From positions 56,082,361 to 56,146,360 of the forward strand of contig CM037790.1 in the NCBI GenBank assembly GCA_021229015.1: a DNA stretch of 64,000 nucleotides, given 5' to 3'. The DNA comes from Solen grandis. Its lineage: Eukaryota > Mollusca > Bivalvia > Adapedonta > Solenidae. Below are positions 12,683-25,200 of this stretch, one piece after another. The notes under the pieces were generated by a model. That model was not told the DNA's origin and ran no database searches. It saw nothing but the letters and a program-made list of their open reading frames with translations. The translations under genes and the position numbers were made by a program. The stretch's first letter is position 1. Every line of letters starts with the position of its first letter.

Positions 12683-14475
12683 ACAAGAGGGCCATGATGG
12701 CCCTGGATCGCTCACCTGGTATCATTAGGCTATGTAAAATCAAGTGACCCCTGGGGCAGAGCCAATTTTGACCTCAGGGTCATGATTTGAACAAAGTTGG
12801 TACTACCACACTCTATTTGGTAGAGGTCTATTAGCCCATGTTACATACCAAATATATAAACTCCAGACCTTGAAGATTTTTCTAGTTTTTTTTCCAATAT
12901 AAGTCTATGTAAAATCAAGTGATCCCTGGAGCGGGGCCAATTTTGACCCCAGCGTCATGATTTGAACAATCTTGGTAAGAAATGACTAGACAATGCTACA
13001 CACCAAATATCTAAACTCTATGCTTTGTGGTGTCTGAGAAGAAGATTTTTCAAGTTTTTTCCTATTAGCCTATGTTAAATCAAGTGACCCCTGGGGTTGG
13101 GCCAATTTTGACCCCAGGGTCATAATTTGAACAATCTTGGTAGAGAGTCATAAGATCATGCTACATATTAAAAATCAAAAGGCTAGGCCTTGTGGTTTCG
13201 GAGAAGAATATTTTTCAAGTTTTTTTCTATATTAGCCTATGTAAAATCAGGTGACCCCTTGGTGGGGCCAAATTTGATCCCAGGGCTATGATTTGAACAA
13301 ACTTGGTTGTGATCTACTAGACAATGCTGCACACCAAATATCTAAACCCCAGGCCTTGTGGTTTCTGAGAAGAAGATTTTTCAAGTTTTCCCTATATTAG
13401 CCTATGTTAAATCAAGTGACCCCTGGGGCGGGGCCAATTTTGACCCCAGGGTCATGATTTGAACAAACTTGGTAGAGATCAACTAGACAATGCTACACAC
13501 CAAATATCTTAACTCAATGCCTTGTGGTTTCTGAGAAGAAGATTTTTCAAGTTTTCCCTATATAGCCTATGTTAAATCAAGTGACCCCGGGGCAGCCAAT
13601 TTTGACCCCAGGGTCATAATTTGAACAATCTTGGTAGAGAGTCGTAAGGCCATGCTACATACCAAATATCTAAACTCGAGGCCTTGTGGTTTCTGAGAAG
13701 AAGTTTATCAAGTTTGTTTCCATATTAGCCTATGTAAAATCAAGTGACCCCTGGGGCGGGGCCAATTTTGACCCCAGGGTCATGATTTGAACAAACTTGG
13801 TTGTGATCCACTAGACAATGCTACACACCAAATATCTTAACTCCATGCCTTGTGGTTTCTGAGAAGAAGATTTTTCAAGTTTTTTTCTATATTAGCCTAT
13901 TTTAAATCAAGTGACCCTTGGGGCAGGGCCAATTTTGACCCCAGGGTCATAATTTGAACAATCTTGGTAAAGAGTCATAAGACCATGCTACATACCAAAT
14001 ATTTAAACTCCATGCTTTGTGGTTTCTGAGAAGAAGATTTTTCAAGTTTTTTTCTATATTAGCCTATGTTAAATCAAGTGACCCCTGGGGCGGGGCCAAT
14101 TTTGACCCAAGGGTCATAATTTGTACAATCTTGGTAGAAAGTCATAAGATCATGCTACATACCAAAAATCAAAAGGCTAGGCCTAGTGGTTTCGGAGAAG
14201 AAGATTTTTTAAATTTTCATTTTTTAAATCTATTTTTAGCTCCTGTGACCTACTTATTTACCCAATCAAAATAATTTGAACAACTTTGATAGAGGTCATA
14301 ATAAGGATGATTCCTGTGAAGTTTGGTCAAAATCCATCCAGTGGTTTAGGAGGAGAAGTTGTTTAAAGGAAAAGTTGACGCAAGACGCACGCACGCACGG
14401 ACGGACGGACGGACGACGGACAAAAGGCGATCACAAAAGCTCACCATGAGCACGTTGTGCTCAGGTGAGCTAAAA
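12683..14475 (+). repeat. Pearl/helentron-like element with ~166-bp satellite
   Basis: It has the same terminal modules as 9,028-11,427: AACAAG followed by the perfect hairpin AGGGCCA-TGA-TGGCCCT at the start, and the CTCACC/GGTGAG hairpin at the end. The nine internal monomers are an unrelated ~166-bp sequence (AAATCAAGTGACCCCTGGGG, TTTTGACCCCAGGGTCATGA, TTCTGAGAAGAAG). A GCACGCACGGACGGACGGAC run precedes the 3' hairpin. The frame at 14,017-14,274 is monomer sequence, not a gene. Confidence 0.85.
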
Positions 14476-15052
14476 ATCAACAACCTTATAATATACTTAG
14501 TAATCTATATTTAGGGATCCAACCCACGACCTCCAGCTCCCGAGGCGGCCTTAATCGTTTATGATATATGTCAAAATATATTTGAATATAACCTTATTAT
14601 GCAAAATACAAATGTATGCAGAAGTGGATCAGTATTTTTTTTCAATTGATAAGTCTCACCATATTTTCAATTGTGGAAACAAGAGCTGTCAGAGGACAGC
14701 ACGCTCGACTATTCAAAATGCTTGTTCATAAATCAAATGAAATCTTTTTCAATTCTAGCTCTTCACATACCCTGTATATAATAAGAGTCAAAACTGATAT
14801 AACTTGATAGTCTGATACCCCTTAATATTTTTATGAAGTCTAAAATCAATCCCATGCCTAGTTACTGAGACATAAGCATAATAACACTGTGCATGCAAAA
14901 CTTTAACCAAGTATCCAACTTAGAAATGGGCCATAATTTGTATAAAATTCAGTCCAAATGTTATCCTCCTTGGTTTTCTGATGCTCCTGAATACACTCCT
15001 TAACTTTCTAGTCAATACCATAAACAATTTCTGAGCAATAAGCATACCCTGT

Positions 15053-15152
15053 NNNNNNNNNNNNNNNNNNNNNNNNNNNNNNNNNNNNNNNNNNNNNNNN
15101 NNNNNNNNNNNNNNNNNNNNNNNNNNNNNNNNNNNNNNNNNNNNNNNNNNNN
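15053..15152. other. Assembly gap of 100 N
   Basis: Exactly one hundred N, a conventional scaffold gap of unknown true size. Sequence on either side cannot be assumed to be contiguous at the stated distance. Confidence 0.99.
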
Positions 15153-15194
15153 TCAACAATTCAAACTGGACCTTTTACTTAACCCTTTACTTCA

Positions 15195-15375
15195 AACAGG
15201 GTGTCGTGTGGGTTCAAATCCTGGCAGGGTCATTTGGATTTTCATGTGAGGAAGCCTTCCAGCTGACTTGCGGTAGGTCAGTGGTTCTACCCGGATGCCT
15301 CCGTGCATTTGTGGTCTTCCTCCACCTATAATTAGCTGGACGGTAAACTCAAATAGTCAAGTCAAATAGTCTAGT
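15195..15375 (+). repeat. SINE family 1, head truncated near the gap
   Basis: GTGGGTTCAAATCCTGGCAG, GAAGCCTTCCAGCTGACTTG, GGTCTTCCTCCACCTATAAT and a CAAATAGTCAAGTC tail match the other family 1 copies. The 5' part is lost next to the assembly gap. The tail is slightly rearranged. Confidence 0.8.
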
Positions 15376-15952
15376 AAACCTAACAGTCTTTTACTTGAGT
15401 GGTTTGACCCTTCAAGGGTATCATGTATTATGTAGTTATGTTGTTATGAATATATTTGATTTATCAATTAAAATCTTTAAAGACCAGCTGCTGCTGTTTA
15501 TTATTATTGCATGAGTCGAGAATCTCCCTCAGAATTATGAAATCTCCCTCATGAACTTATAAAATTGTTCACAGGTATGCCCTTGTAATAGCGTAGTGTA
15601 AAGAATGTAAGAAGGGTACAAACTTGCAACCGTTAGTTAACAGTGGCCCATACTGAACACATGGCAGGTGCATTTTATTGCCTTGGCAAACAGAGCAAAT
15701 CCAGATCAGGGTCTCTTCTGTTTGCTCAAACAACATTGCGGTTCTAATCAGATTATACAAAGTCTGAAAAGCAAAAAAAACCCAAAAAAACTAGAACTAT
15801 CACTGAAGGTGATTAATACCCCCACAAAATGCTTTGATACAGGAGAAGCCAGACTCCAGGCAGAGCAAAGATAAGAACCTGTATAGTCAGTAAGTTAAGT
15901 TATTATTTAAAATGGATGGAGAGTCAGTTATGATTGTTTGGCACAGTAGTTT

Positions 15953-16186
15953 AACCCTTTCCCTCATATAGACTCATTTTGACGAATAGGTATCACATAA
16001 AGCCTGATCTGCAGAAAACCACAGTTAAACCTTACCAAATTTATTTACAAAATCCTCATTTCCAGACCACTGAGGAGCAGCGAACAGCATAAAACCTGAT
16101 CAGCATGCGAGTTACTCACAGGCTGATCTGATTTTATGCTGTTCACATAGGTCTTTTCATGGTGTCCTCTATGAGGGAAAGGGTTA
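15953..16186. mobile_element. Palindromic MITE, AACCCTTTCCCTCATA family, copy 1
   Basis: Ends AACCCTTTCCCTCATATAGA and CTATGAGGGAAAGGGTT. The core holds GCATAAAACCTGATCAGC and its inverse around GCGAGTTACTC. It is inserted in the family Q element. There are five copies in this window, all ~235 bp and non-coding. The superfamily is unclear because flanking duplications are short (TTA/TAA). Confidence 0.85.
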
Positions 16187-17272
16187 CAAGTGTAGTTACA
16201 GTTCTGTTTACATTTTAAGTTTCAAGTCAATACCTTGTATAATGTTTGAGTTATGTTCCAGACAAGAAAGGGAGATAATTCAAAAATGGGACTAGTGCAA
16301 TAACTCTGCCATACTTGAGACAACTCAAGTGAAATTTATGTCACATACCTCTCCAGCTGAATATGAATGCACACACAAAATATGGACTAAATCGTTAAGA
16401 AATGTAGAAGTTCGCGTCACAAGATATTTTGAGTCGAATCAGGGGCAATAACTCCGTAATTCTTGAGAAAACACAAGTGAGAGTTATGTCACACACCTTA
16501 TCAAAGCACACACAAAATTTGAACTGAATAGGTTAAGAAATGTAGTCCAATCAGGGGCAATAACTCCGTAATTCTTGTGCTAACAAACATGATCTTTGCA
16601 TCTTGCACATCTACTGCTCCTGATGAACATTTATGCCAAGAATCAGGTGAATTGGACAGAAACTGAAGGAGGAGTTCACCAGACAAGACTTTTCAAGTTG
16701 ATTCAAGGGCAATAACTCCACAATCCTTGTGCAAACAAATGTGAAATTTACGTCTTGCACATCTACTGCTCCTAATGAATATTTATGCCGAGTATCAGGT
16801 GAATGGGACAGAAACAGAAGGAGGAGTTCACTGGACAAGACTTTTCATCAATCAGCTACAGAGACTAAGTTTCAAAGGACACAAATCTTGTAAAAATCAA
16901 TGGACCGGAAAATCGCCACTTCATGCACATCTACCCATTAAATTGAATAAGTTTTGAAAAGATTCATTCAGAAATGTAGGAGGAGTTGCGTTCACAAGGC
17001 TGCAGTATCAATCAGCTACAGAGACTAAGTTTCAAGGGACACAAATCTTGTAAAAATCAATGAACCGGAAAATCGCCACTTCATGCACATCTACCCATTA
17101 TAGTAATGACATTGACCAAGTTTTGAAAAAATTCATTCAGAAATGTCGGAGGAGTTGCGTTCACAAGATATGGACGTACGGACGTACAGACGTACGGACG
17201 TACGGACTGACGGACAGACGGAGAAGATGACGCCAATATACGACCGCCTCCGGCGGCGTATAAAAATTCCTT

Positions 17273-19663
17273 TCCATTTTTAGGGAGTAGTGTCCCTTCG
17301 TAGATAAGTCAATTCTTCACAAAGAAACCAATTGTTCCTTTGTGTAAACTAGGTCAATCCCTTGTCACAATGATATCCCTATGTAGATAAATCAATTTGT
17401 CAACCATTGGTCACATGACATCCCTGTATAGCTATGGTTAATCTGACAATTTGATTTAATTTTTTTTTTAAATTTCAAAGGTCCATTGACCATCACAACA
17501 AATTATTTCTGTTATAATGAAACCTTAACCAAATTGAATATCTGTGAAAAATTGCAAATTAATAACAGCATAAATCTATCATAACACAGCAAGGTAAACA
17601 ACTCTGATATACAAAACAAAAGTACCAATAAAGTATTTTATCAAATATGTCTTCAATATCTCTTTGCATTTTTTTTAAAATGAATATAAATAACAATCAC
17701 AATATTAAACAAATTTAAAAAAAAAAATTAACAACAAAACAACATATTTAAATAAATACAACTGCATTAGGTAACAATATATATATAAAATACTGAGTCA
17801 TGCAAAAAGCAAATATTTATCCAAAAAGATGTGCAACTGGACAAGACTAGGCGTTTTATTTGTGAACACATCTAAATGAGGTTTCTCCATATTACTGGCC
17901 AAATCTAAGTCTCCAGTTTTCCAGGAGTTATCCCAGTGAAACATACAACCTAGCGTATTGTCTTCCTACATAATCCTTTAGAGGACAAATTTATTTATTT
18001 CTCTCAGAAATGTTTTTTTATCTAAGATAAGCTTGATCATATACATATCAAATGGTAAGCATTTTAAAGTTTAATCCTGCAATTGATAATGAGACAGAAT
18101 TGATAAAAAAAAAGATGTAAATAAACTGTATAATCTAAAAGATGCTACCAAATTGATTAAAATACATGTATATTAAATCCTGTTAAATGCATAGCGACAT
18201 GTCATTTTCAACATATTGTGAATTCTGAAGATATAAAGAAGTAGTCAGTTTATATTATAACTAGATTTATCACTAGGGGTGACTTATGTCCTTGTATCCC
18301 ATCTTGTCTCCATGTAATGTGTTGGGTTGTGAAGGGGCAGGGCAAGCATGATCCCAATATAGCAGAAAATATAAATATTTTGCAACCCGTTAAGTATGAC
18401 CGCACACAAAACAAAAGTGCTCTGTCATTACATTCAAAAAAGGTTAGAAGATTCACAAACCTACATTAGACGGAGTGGAAACTGTGATGTCACACAATTA
18501 AATCAGTATTCGTATATTTGTCAGAAGCATGCAAATGTTGCAAACTTTTCTTTTTTTTTATGACATTTCCAGAGATCTGATACATCCTAGGATAAATTTG
18601 TAGAATTATCACCATCTTGAATTTGCGATGAGAATTGTAAAATTAAAACTGACAAAAATTATCAGCACATATGTGAAGTATCAGCTGACAAATCCTCTGT
18701 CAGTAACGGAAGTCTCTGACCTTAAAGTTACCGATATGTTGCCATATCAAACAAAAATAACTGATATCGCCGACAATTATCAAGCGCTAAAATCAATGAT
18801 TTGTTGATGATCAGACTTGGTGAATTATTCAAAGCGCAAATTCTTGGAGGTGCATGCCAGAACAGGAGTTTATATTGAATACAATGTATATTCCAAATGT
18901 ATCAATATATTCCCTTCAACGTATTTAATTATATTTTTCAATGTTTTGCTATCACTTTACACCGAAATCTCATTCTGGTGCTCACCTCCGAGAATTCGCG
19001 CTTTGAATATTTCACCAAGTAGCTTATCTCTTGGTTTAGGTCTTTGGATTTACGCTTTACTGCAATGTATGATTAAAGGGAGGTAACACTGTTAAAAACA
19101 CCTTTCATTTTTTTTTACATCAGATTAAAGTAGCTTGTTCACAGTTAATCAGTAGAAATTTAAAGAATTAATTTCTTCTCTCTCATTAATGTTGGTTTTC
19201 TTTTCCTTACAAATAAACTGGGCAAGTGTAGGTCACATTGCACAGGAAAAAGCTATTTTCATAAACGTAACAAAGAAATTGGTTAAATATAGAATACAGT
19301 ATCCTCGAAGCAGGTGCTTTGGATACAATGTGAAACCTTCCGCAACATGGCGTCTTCACAAGTTCAGGGATAGGGATTTTGTAAGTTCAGACTATGAAGT
19401 TAGGGCATGGGCTAAAAGTGAATGCGATCAGCCAGGTGATGGCAAATGAAAACAGAAAATCTAAATATTTTTTTTCAAACAGTTTCAATACCGTCTGTGA
19501 TGGTAATGCCTGTGATTGGGATTTTTTTTTTATGATCACGGATGATTGCATTGGATGACCATGCATCTGTAGATGGGTATTGATAGACATAATAAACACA
19601 TATTGTTAAAAATCAATTTCTTAGTCAATGAACATCTGTGAACAAACTGCTTTAAGAGGTCTT
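17273..19663. other. Intergenic DNA without a recognisable gene
   Basis: 2.4 kb of AT-rich sequence with A and T runs. Open frames at 18,250-18,456, 18,817-19,086 and 19,189-19,449 are under 90 codons, lack recognisable domains and have no partner exons that I can join, so none is called. Confidence 0.55.
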
Positions 19664-19824
19664 TTAAGGTAAAGTCCCTGTAATGGTTCTGCTGCATTTG
19701 GACCTCATGGCCTTTCACAGAGATAACAAAGGTTTCCTAATGTTTCATAAGGGTACCTTGGTTATCTTGGTAGAGTTTAAGTGGTCCAAGACGTAGCAAA
19801 ACCATTACAGGGACTTTACCTTAA
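19664..19824. mobile_element. MITE with TTAA target duplication
   Basis: TTAA flanks the inverted ends GGTAAAGTCCCTGTAATGGT and ACCATTACAGGGACTTTACC. TTAA duplications are typical of piggyBac and Kolobok elements. The 161-bp interior is non-coding. A relative with the same ends and TTAA lies at 54,885-55,046. Confidence 0.75.
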
Positions 19825-20114
19825 AATTTCCCTTCTAATGAGGGTCCTAACTTGGTCTAATTTAAAGTTCTTTCACGGGTAAGTTGATGCATTCTTGGGT
19901 GGGCTGCATTTGGACCTCATGGCCTTTCACGGAGATAACCAAGGTTTCCTAATGTTTCATAAGGGTACCTTGGTTATCTTGGTAGAGTTTAAGTGGTCCA
20001 AGACGTAGCAAAACCATTACAGGGACTTTACCTTAAAATTTCCCTTCTAATGAGGGTCCTAACTTGGTCTAATCTAAAGTTCTTTCACGGGTAAGTTGAT
20101 GCATTCTTGGGTGG
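19691..20114 (+). repeat. Two-copy tandem duplication, period 212 bp
   Basis: 19,691-19,902 and 19,903-20,114 are almost identical, and a third copy just begins at 20,115 (GCTGCAT). The unit covers most of the TTAA MITE, minus its left ~27 bp, plus downstream sequence. Near-identity implies a recent duplication. Confidence 0.9.
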
Positions 20115-21110
20115 GCTGCATGTTTTACTGGAATAACTATTCACTAACTGTTCAATAAATAAAAGAATTTTATAATATATACAATGCACTGGTATATATA
20201 ATTTGTGACAAATGAGAATATTGAAAAAGAAACTAAATAATCAGGGCAAGTTGGTCACACATAGTGTTGCATTGTCACATATTCCCATTTTCTTCATGTT
20301 CTATATAACAATTTTGCTCTTTTTTAGTGAAGAGAGTGTTTTCAAGATGGCATCTAATGTTGACAAAATACCTTCCAATTAAATCAAATATCAATATGCA
20401 AGATTTAGCAGATAATCCATTCATTTAACTGGCACAATAATATAAATTTTATAACACCAGCTTCGAAACTTATTAATTTGTACAACATCTGTTTGCATAC
20501 AAATCCAGTGAAAAGTACACTGAAACTCACTGAAACTATCTGCATGAGCAACTCACATCAGGTATAAATATTAGCACTGAGTTACTCAAAGTTTGCTAAA
20601 CACCAAAAATATACTCAGCTAAAAAAGATTTTTTTTTCATTCTATAAAAGTATTATTTTTGTACTAAAATGGAAAATGGTATTATCATATCGTAATGAAA
20701 CTATTAAATATTTATTTTTGGTTTTTGATAATAAGGACATTTAACTGATAAGACCAAGACCAAATTTGCATATATGTAAATTTTTTTGAAATACAGTGTA
20801 TACCTATATGAAAAATATCATTAAACCCAGTTGCAAACCTTTTTATGTCAGTATAATTTCTTCAATCCAAAAATGTTCAGAAATCTTATCAATACATGCA
20901 GATATACAACATAAAATCTTGAAGGAAGGTAAAGAGATCAACATGGTGAAAACAGCTAACTATAGAAATACATGACCTTCATCTTTGTCAGGCATACCAA
21001 AATTGTACAACCCTAAAACAAAACTTTGAAAAATAAACTTAATCTGTGCGATAATAGCCCTCTCTCTAAAGTTTTCTGAACCATTTATTTTCAAATGACA
21101 TAAATTAACC
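20115..21110. other. Intergenic, possible 3' flank of the clavesin-like gene
   Basis: AT-rich, with no open frame or repeat boundary that I recognise. Because the clavesin-like gene ends on the minus strand at 22,135, part of this could be 3' UTR, but no decisive polyadenylation site was identified. Confidence 0.4.
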
Positions 21111-21325
21111 CTTTACTTCATATAGACTCATAGGCAAACAGAGCAGACCCAGATCAGACAGCTTCTATAGGAGCTGTCTGATCAGTGTCTCCTCTCTTTG
21201 CTTATACAATATTGCAGCTCAGATTCTACACAGTCTGCAGAGCAATGAAATATACCATTTAAAGTTAAGTTAATTAATATTCATAAAGTCATAGATTTTT
21301 ACATGAATATTCATGAAGTAAATGA
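21111..21325. mobile_element. MITE, AACCCTTTACTTCAT family
   Basis: Begins TTAACCCTTTACTTCATATA and ends TTCATGAAGTAAATGATTAA (imperfect inverted ends). It has an internal inverted pair CAGATCAGACAGC / GAGCTGTCTGATCAG. Relatives occur at about 21,900, 48,785 and 55,848, with a piece at ~15,660. Confidence 0.7.
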
Positions 21326-21369
21326 TTAAAATAGACCATAAGAATACTTGCTTAAGTATGCTCAGATAG

Positions 21370-21600
21370 TGTGTGTGTACATGTATTCCATTATTTGAGA
21401 GACATTCCATAGTGTGTGTATTCCATTACTTGAGAGATATTCAATAGTGTGTGTATGTGTGTGTTTCCATTACTTGAGAGATATTCCATAGTGTGTGTAT
21501 TCCATTACTTGAGAGATATTCCATAGTGTGTGTATTCCATTACTTGAGAGATATTCCATAGTGTGTGTATTCCATTACTTCAGGGATATGCCATTACTTC
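21370..21600 (+). repeat. 35-bp minisatellite
   Basis: About five or six tandem units of ATTCCATTACTTGAGAGATA / TTCCATAGTGTGTGT, with GT-run length variation. It is non-coding and lies downstream of the clavesin-like gene. Confidence 0.85.
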
Positions 21601-21899
21601 AGGAGTATTCCAAAACTAATCATTTAATTAATCTGTACAAATTAATCCTAAAACACCTGATAGCTTATTGGAAAGCTAAATGGCCAAAGTGACTGGTATA
21701 AAACCAAAAAAAAAAAAAAAAGCCTGTAGGAAACTTGCTAGCTGATCAGGTTTAAAACAGTTGACCGCACATTGGCACCTTCCAGATATGGAGCTCATTC
21801 CATTAAGTCAGATCTGACATTTAAGTTTCAAAGTTTGTGTATGATGGCACAACTGAGGGGAAAAGGTTTGACCTTGAACCTCCTCAAGATTGACATTTT

Positions 21900-22083
21900 G
21901 ACACTTTTCAGGATCTGTCTGATCAGGGTCTCCTCTTTTTGCTGATACAATATTGTAGCTCAGATTCTACACAGTCTGCATAACAAAGAAAAAGCCTCTG
22001 TTTCAAATTCCATTCAAAGTTCAGTAAATAAATATTCACCCTCTTATATTTTTACATATATATCCATGACATAAGGGGTTAAG
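21900..22083. mobile_element. Partial MITE, AACCCTTTACTTCAT family
   Basis: Shares GATCTGTCTGATCAGGGTCT, GATACAATATTG, AGCTCAGATTCTACACAGTC and a GACATAAGGGGTTAA end with the copy at 21,111. The left end is missing. Confidence 0.6.
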
Positions 22084-22134
22084 GGTAAACAATAAGCATA
22101 TACTACTAACTATTCTCCTTAATCTCTCGATTTA

Positions 22135-22255
22135 TCAATCAATCAGGAAGAATTCTTCATCAAGGTATGTGCCTAACGCTTCCTTGTCATCCTCTTCCTT
22201 CATCTGTGAGGACGTGTAAAAATCTGACGGGAACGATTTAGATCGACAGGCGGTT
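22135..22255 (-). CDS. Clavesin-like exon 5 of coding sequence (C-terminal tail)
   Basis: Acceptor TGTTTTTCAG. One base completes a split Lys codon, then 39 residues ([31 protein letters not shown]) and TGA. The frame is fixed by the phase-2 donor of the previous exon. The tail is acidic and ends in a short hydrophobic-acidic peptide. Confidence 0.85.
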
Positions 22256-25200
22256 CTGAAAAACAAAACAGGATTTTTTTTCAGCTATTTTGGAAAATGG
22301 ACCCTGGACATATCATGGTCACTCCAGAAATTTTCTTGTTCCCCCATTTATTTCTGCCAATTTTGAAAAAATAAACAAAACATAACTGAGTTAAGTGTTT
22401 TCTTTAATTCTTAATGTGGTGTCCAGGATTCAATTTATCAAGGACTCCTGTTTTTTTGTGAACTTCTTAGCAAGTCCTTGATTGATAAATGTCTGAGAAT
22501 GCACAGGTTGGGAAACAGTTTTATCAATTAGATAGATCGGTTTGGGATTGTGGCTTATACCTAGCTTTATCCATTACCATAGAATTGTAACTGTAACCCC
22601 CCCAACCCTAAAAGAATACAAACAAACAAACAACACATAACTGCATTAACAAAATTCAGGTGTTTAATTGACATGAAACTGTTTGTTATAATGATTTCAA
22701 ATCAGACCCGTAATGTTTGTTTACATTGGGTTTAACGTCTGATTGACAGTATTTCAGTCATTTGGAGACAATGTCTACTTGAGACAGATATAATGCTGCC
22801 ACACTGTAAACATGTGGCATGATACCATGCCCAGTCACATTATCCTGACATCAGGCCAACCAGTCCTGGAACTACCCTTATATGCTGAGCGCCTGCAAAC
22901 AAGGGAGCTATACCATTACTATTTTCCAGGATTTTGGTACGTCGCGGCCTGGGATCAAACCCATGACCACCCAATTCCGGGGAAACGTTCTAACCACTCA
23001 GCCACTAGGACAGGGATTCCAAATAACAAATTCAAACATGATCAAAGTCAATGTTATGAGATCAATCAAATATAGATGCATGTATGTTTAAAAACTTAAT
23101 ATCTTTTACATTAACTGAGAAGCAATTAATTGAAACTTCAACAGTCTCTTTAGATAGGTCCTCAAGAATAACCAGTTTGCAGTGCCTTGAAAAGTAAAGA
23201 AAACGGGCCCAAGTGGGGAATATATCCAACTCTTATCCAACTTTCTTGTCTATGACGCACTTAAATGTTATCTAGAAGTAAAGTAGGAGGATACTATGAT
23301 CATTATAAATGTAATCTGTTTAACGTTTTTAATACAAAATACAGGATGTATGAGATCTCAGTTGACTGCCTATCAATGTCATCTCAGGGATCAAGTACAA
23401 ATGACTGAGTACCTGACAAGAATAGTAAGAATGGTACATACAAATACCATTTATTTTTCAACAATCAATTTGACCAGGAAATAAAGTTAATGGAAAGGTT
23501 GAAAGGAAAAGGAAATTATTCTCCATACTTTACCTTTATTTTCTTTCTTTAAAATATATGCAAGTATACCTAGATACCCAATAATCTTCATTATTAGCTT
23601 TCCAACATGGGGAAATATTGTTTATTGCCATGACTAGCAAAACTTAAAATCAATCATACCTAAGTCCACAATATCCCTCAATGAATGTCAGTTCACAGAC
23701 CCAATTCCCCCTTTTTGTAACGTTGTTGTTCTTGCAGAATGGTATAACACATTTCATGCCTACCAACAATAGACTGTTGTTATCGCATTTTACAACTACC
23801 CCGAATAGTCTGTTACTTTCAACATTGTAAAGCTGTAAGCCTCTTCCATTTTTTAGACTTATATCCTGTTCCTCAAGAATGACAACTCCTACATACAAGG
23901 TGGGAATTTGACTTACTTGACTTGGGAGTTGCTGGGCCAGTAGATATGCTTATCACTAAAACTGAAGTTCTCATCGCCAATCAGCTGTTTGGCCCAGTAC
24001 TGGTTGTTGTAAGGGGGCTCGGTTCCGCCAAGTTCTGCCGGCAACACTTCCTTGTGTATACAGTTGTGTAGAGTCCCGAGATTGATCCCGTGGAAATGTA
24101 TCTGTACAAAAAGAAATGTTCACTGGTCATCTACCAGATATTATTGCTGAGAAATAAAGAGCAGATAAAATACATTCAAGAAATATGGCAAGGGGGGAAT
24201 AACTCAATGAAAATTGAAGCAAGCATGACATGCCTATAATATGAGCAAGTAGGCTTGGTATTTATAATTGTTGTGAAGTTAAATGAAAAGTAGCTAGGAA
24301 ATAGTGTGGACAAAATATCTTCAATAAATATAACATAGGGCCGTAACCCATATAAAATTAAACTGGCCACGATGTGCAAGCGATATGCGCAACTAGACTT
24401 AATATTTGATATTGAGAAGTTAAATCAAAATCAGATCAAAGGTAGCCATGAAATAGCGTGGACAAAATACATTAAGGGGCCACCGTGGTCGAGCGGTTAC
24501 AGTCGAGGACTACAAATCTCTCAGCCCCTCACTGCTGTGGGTTTGAATCCCGGCAGGGACTTCAGATTTTTCATGTGAGGAAGCCTTCCAGCTGGCTTGT
24601 GGTAGGTCAGTGGTTCTACCCAAGTACCTCTGTGTACTCGGGGTCTTCCTCCACCCATAATTAGCTGGACGTTGCTATATGATTGAAATACTATCGCAGT
24701 GATGATAAACCCCAATACAACAACAACAAAATACATTAAAGAAATTTTAGAGGGCCATAACTCATTTAAAATCAAGCAAATCATTATGTATGAACAATAT
24801 GCACAACTAAGCTTGGTACATGTTAATGCTATAAGGTTAAATCAAAATGACTAAAGGTAGCTGCAGAATAAAGTAGACAAAATATATTTGAGAAATATAA
24901 GAAAGAGCTATTACTCATTTAAAATCAAGCAAATCATTAAGTGCCAACCATATAAGCTACAAGGCTTGGTTTTTATCAGTCTTGTAAACTCTGATAAAAA
25001 TCCGACCAAAGGCAGCCAAGAAATAGGGCGGACAAACCTTGTTTACAGACAGACCGACCAACCTGACTCTAATTTTGACCATTATAGCTCCCATATACTT
25101 CATACCTGGGGGCATGAAAAAAATAAAATAAAAATAACAACAGGTGCTTAATTTCCTGTACAGATTAACATTTATAAACATTACTCTGGCTGGTGTAGTT

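Larger units (their letters stand above)
14683..17272 (+). repeat. Hairpin-headed satellite element, family Q, with gap and insertions
   Basis: It starts AAACAAGAGCTGTCAGAGGA, giving the hairpin GCTGTC-AGAG-GACAGC, and ends with repeated GGACGTACGGACGTAC and the hairpin ATACGACCGCC-TCC-GGCGGCGTAT. Between them are diverged tandem units (16,560-16,840 and 16,845-17,100, period ~165). The element is interrupted by the assembly gap, a SINE at ~15,195 and a palindromic MITE at 15,953. Short frames at 16,501-16,957 are repeat sequence. Confidence 0.7.

Noticed and set aside
18817..19449. Two plus-strand frames of 89 and 86 codons in intergenic DNA
   Set aside because: No recognisable domain, no joinable exons and no codon pattern distinct from surrounding AT-rich sequence.
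22812..23091. Overlapping plus-strand frames of 87 and 69 codons
   Set aside because: Antisense reading of a SINE family 2 copy.
23650..23898. 82-codon minus-strand frame next to clavesin-like exon 4
   Set aside because: It lies in the intron after a strong GTAAGT donor, exon 4 read-through hits a stop at once, and the peptide resembles nothing I recognise.
24521..24784. Minus-strand frame similar in peptide to those at 37,877-38,173 and 51,470-51,664
   Set aside because: The shared peptide ([17 protein letters not shown] type) arises only because all three lie across SINE family 1 copies. It is not a protein family.
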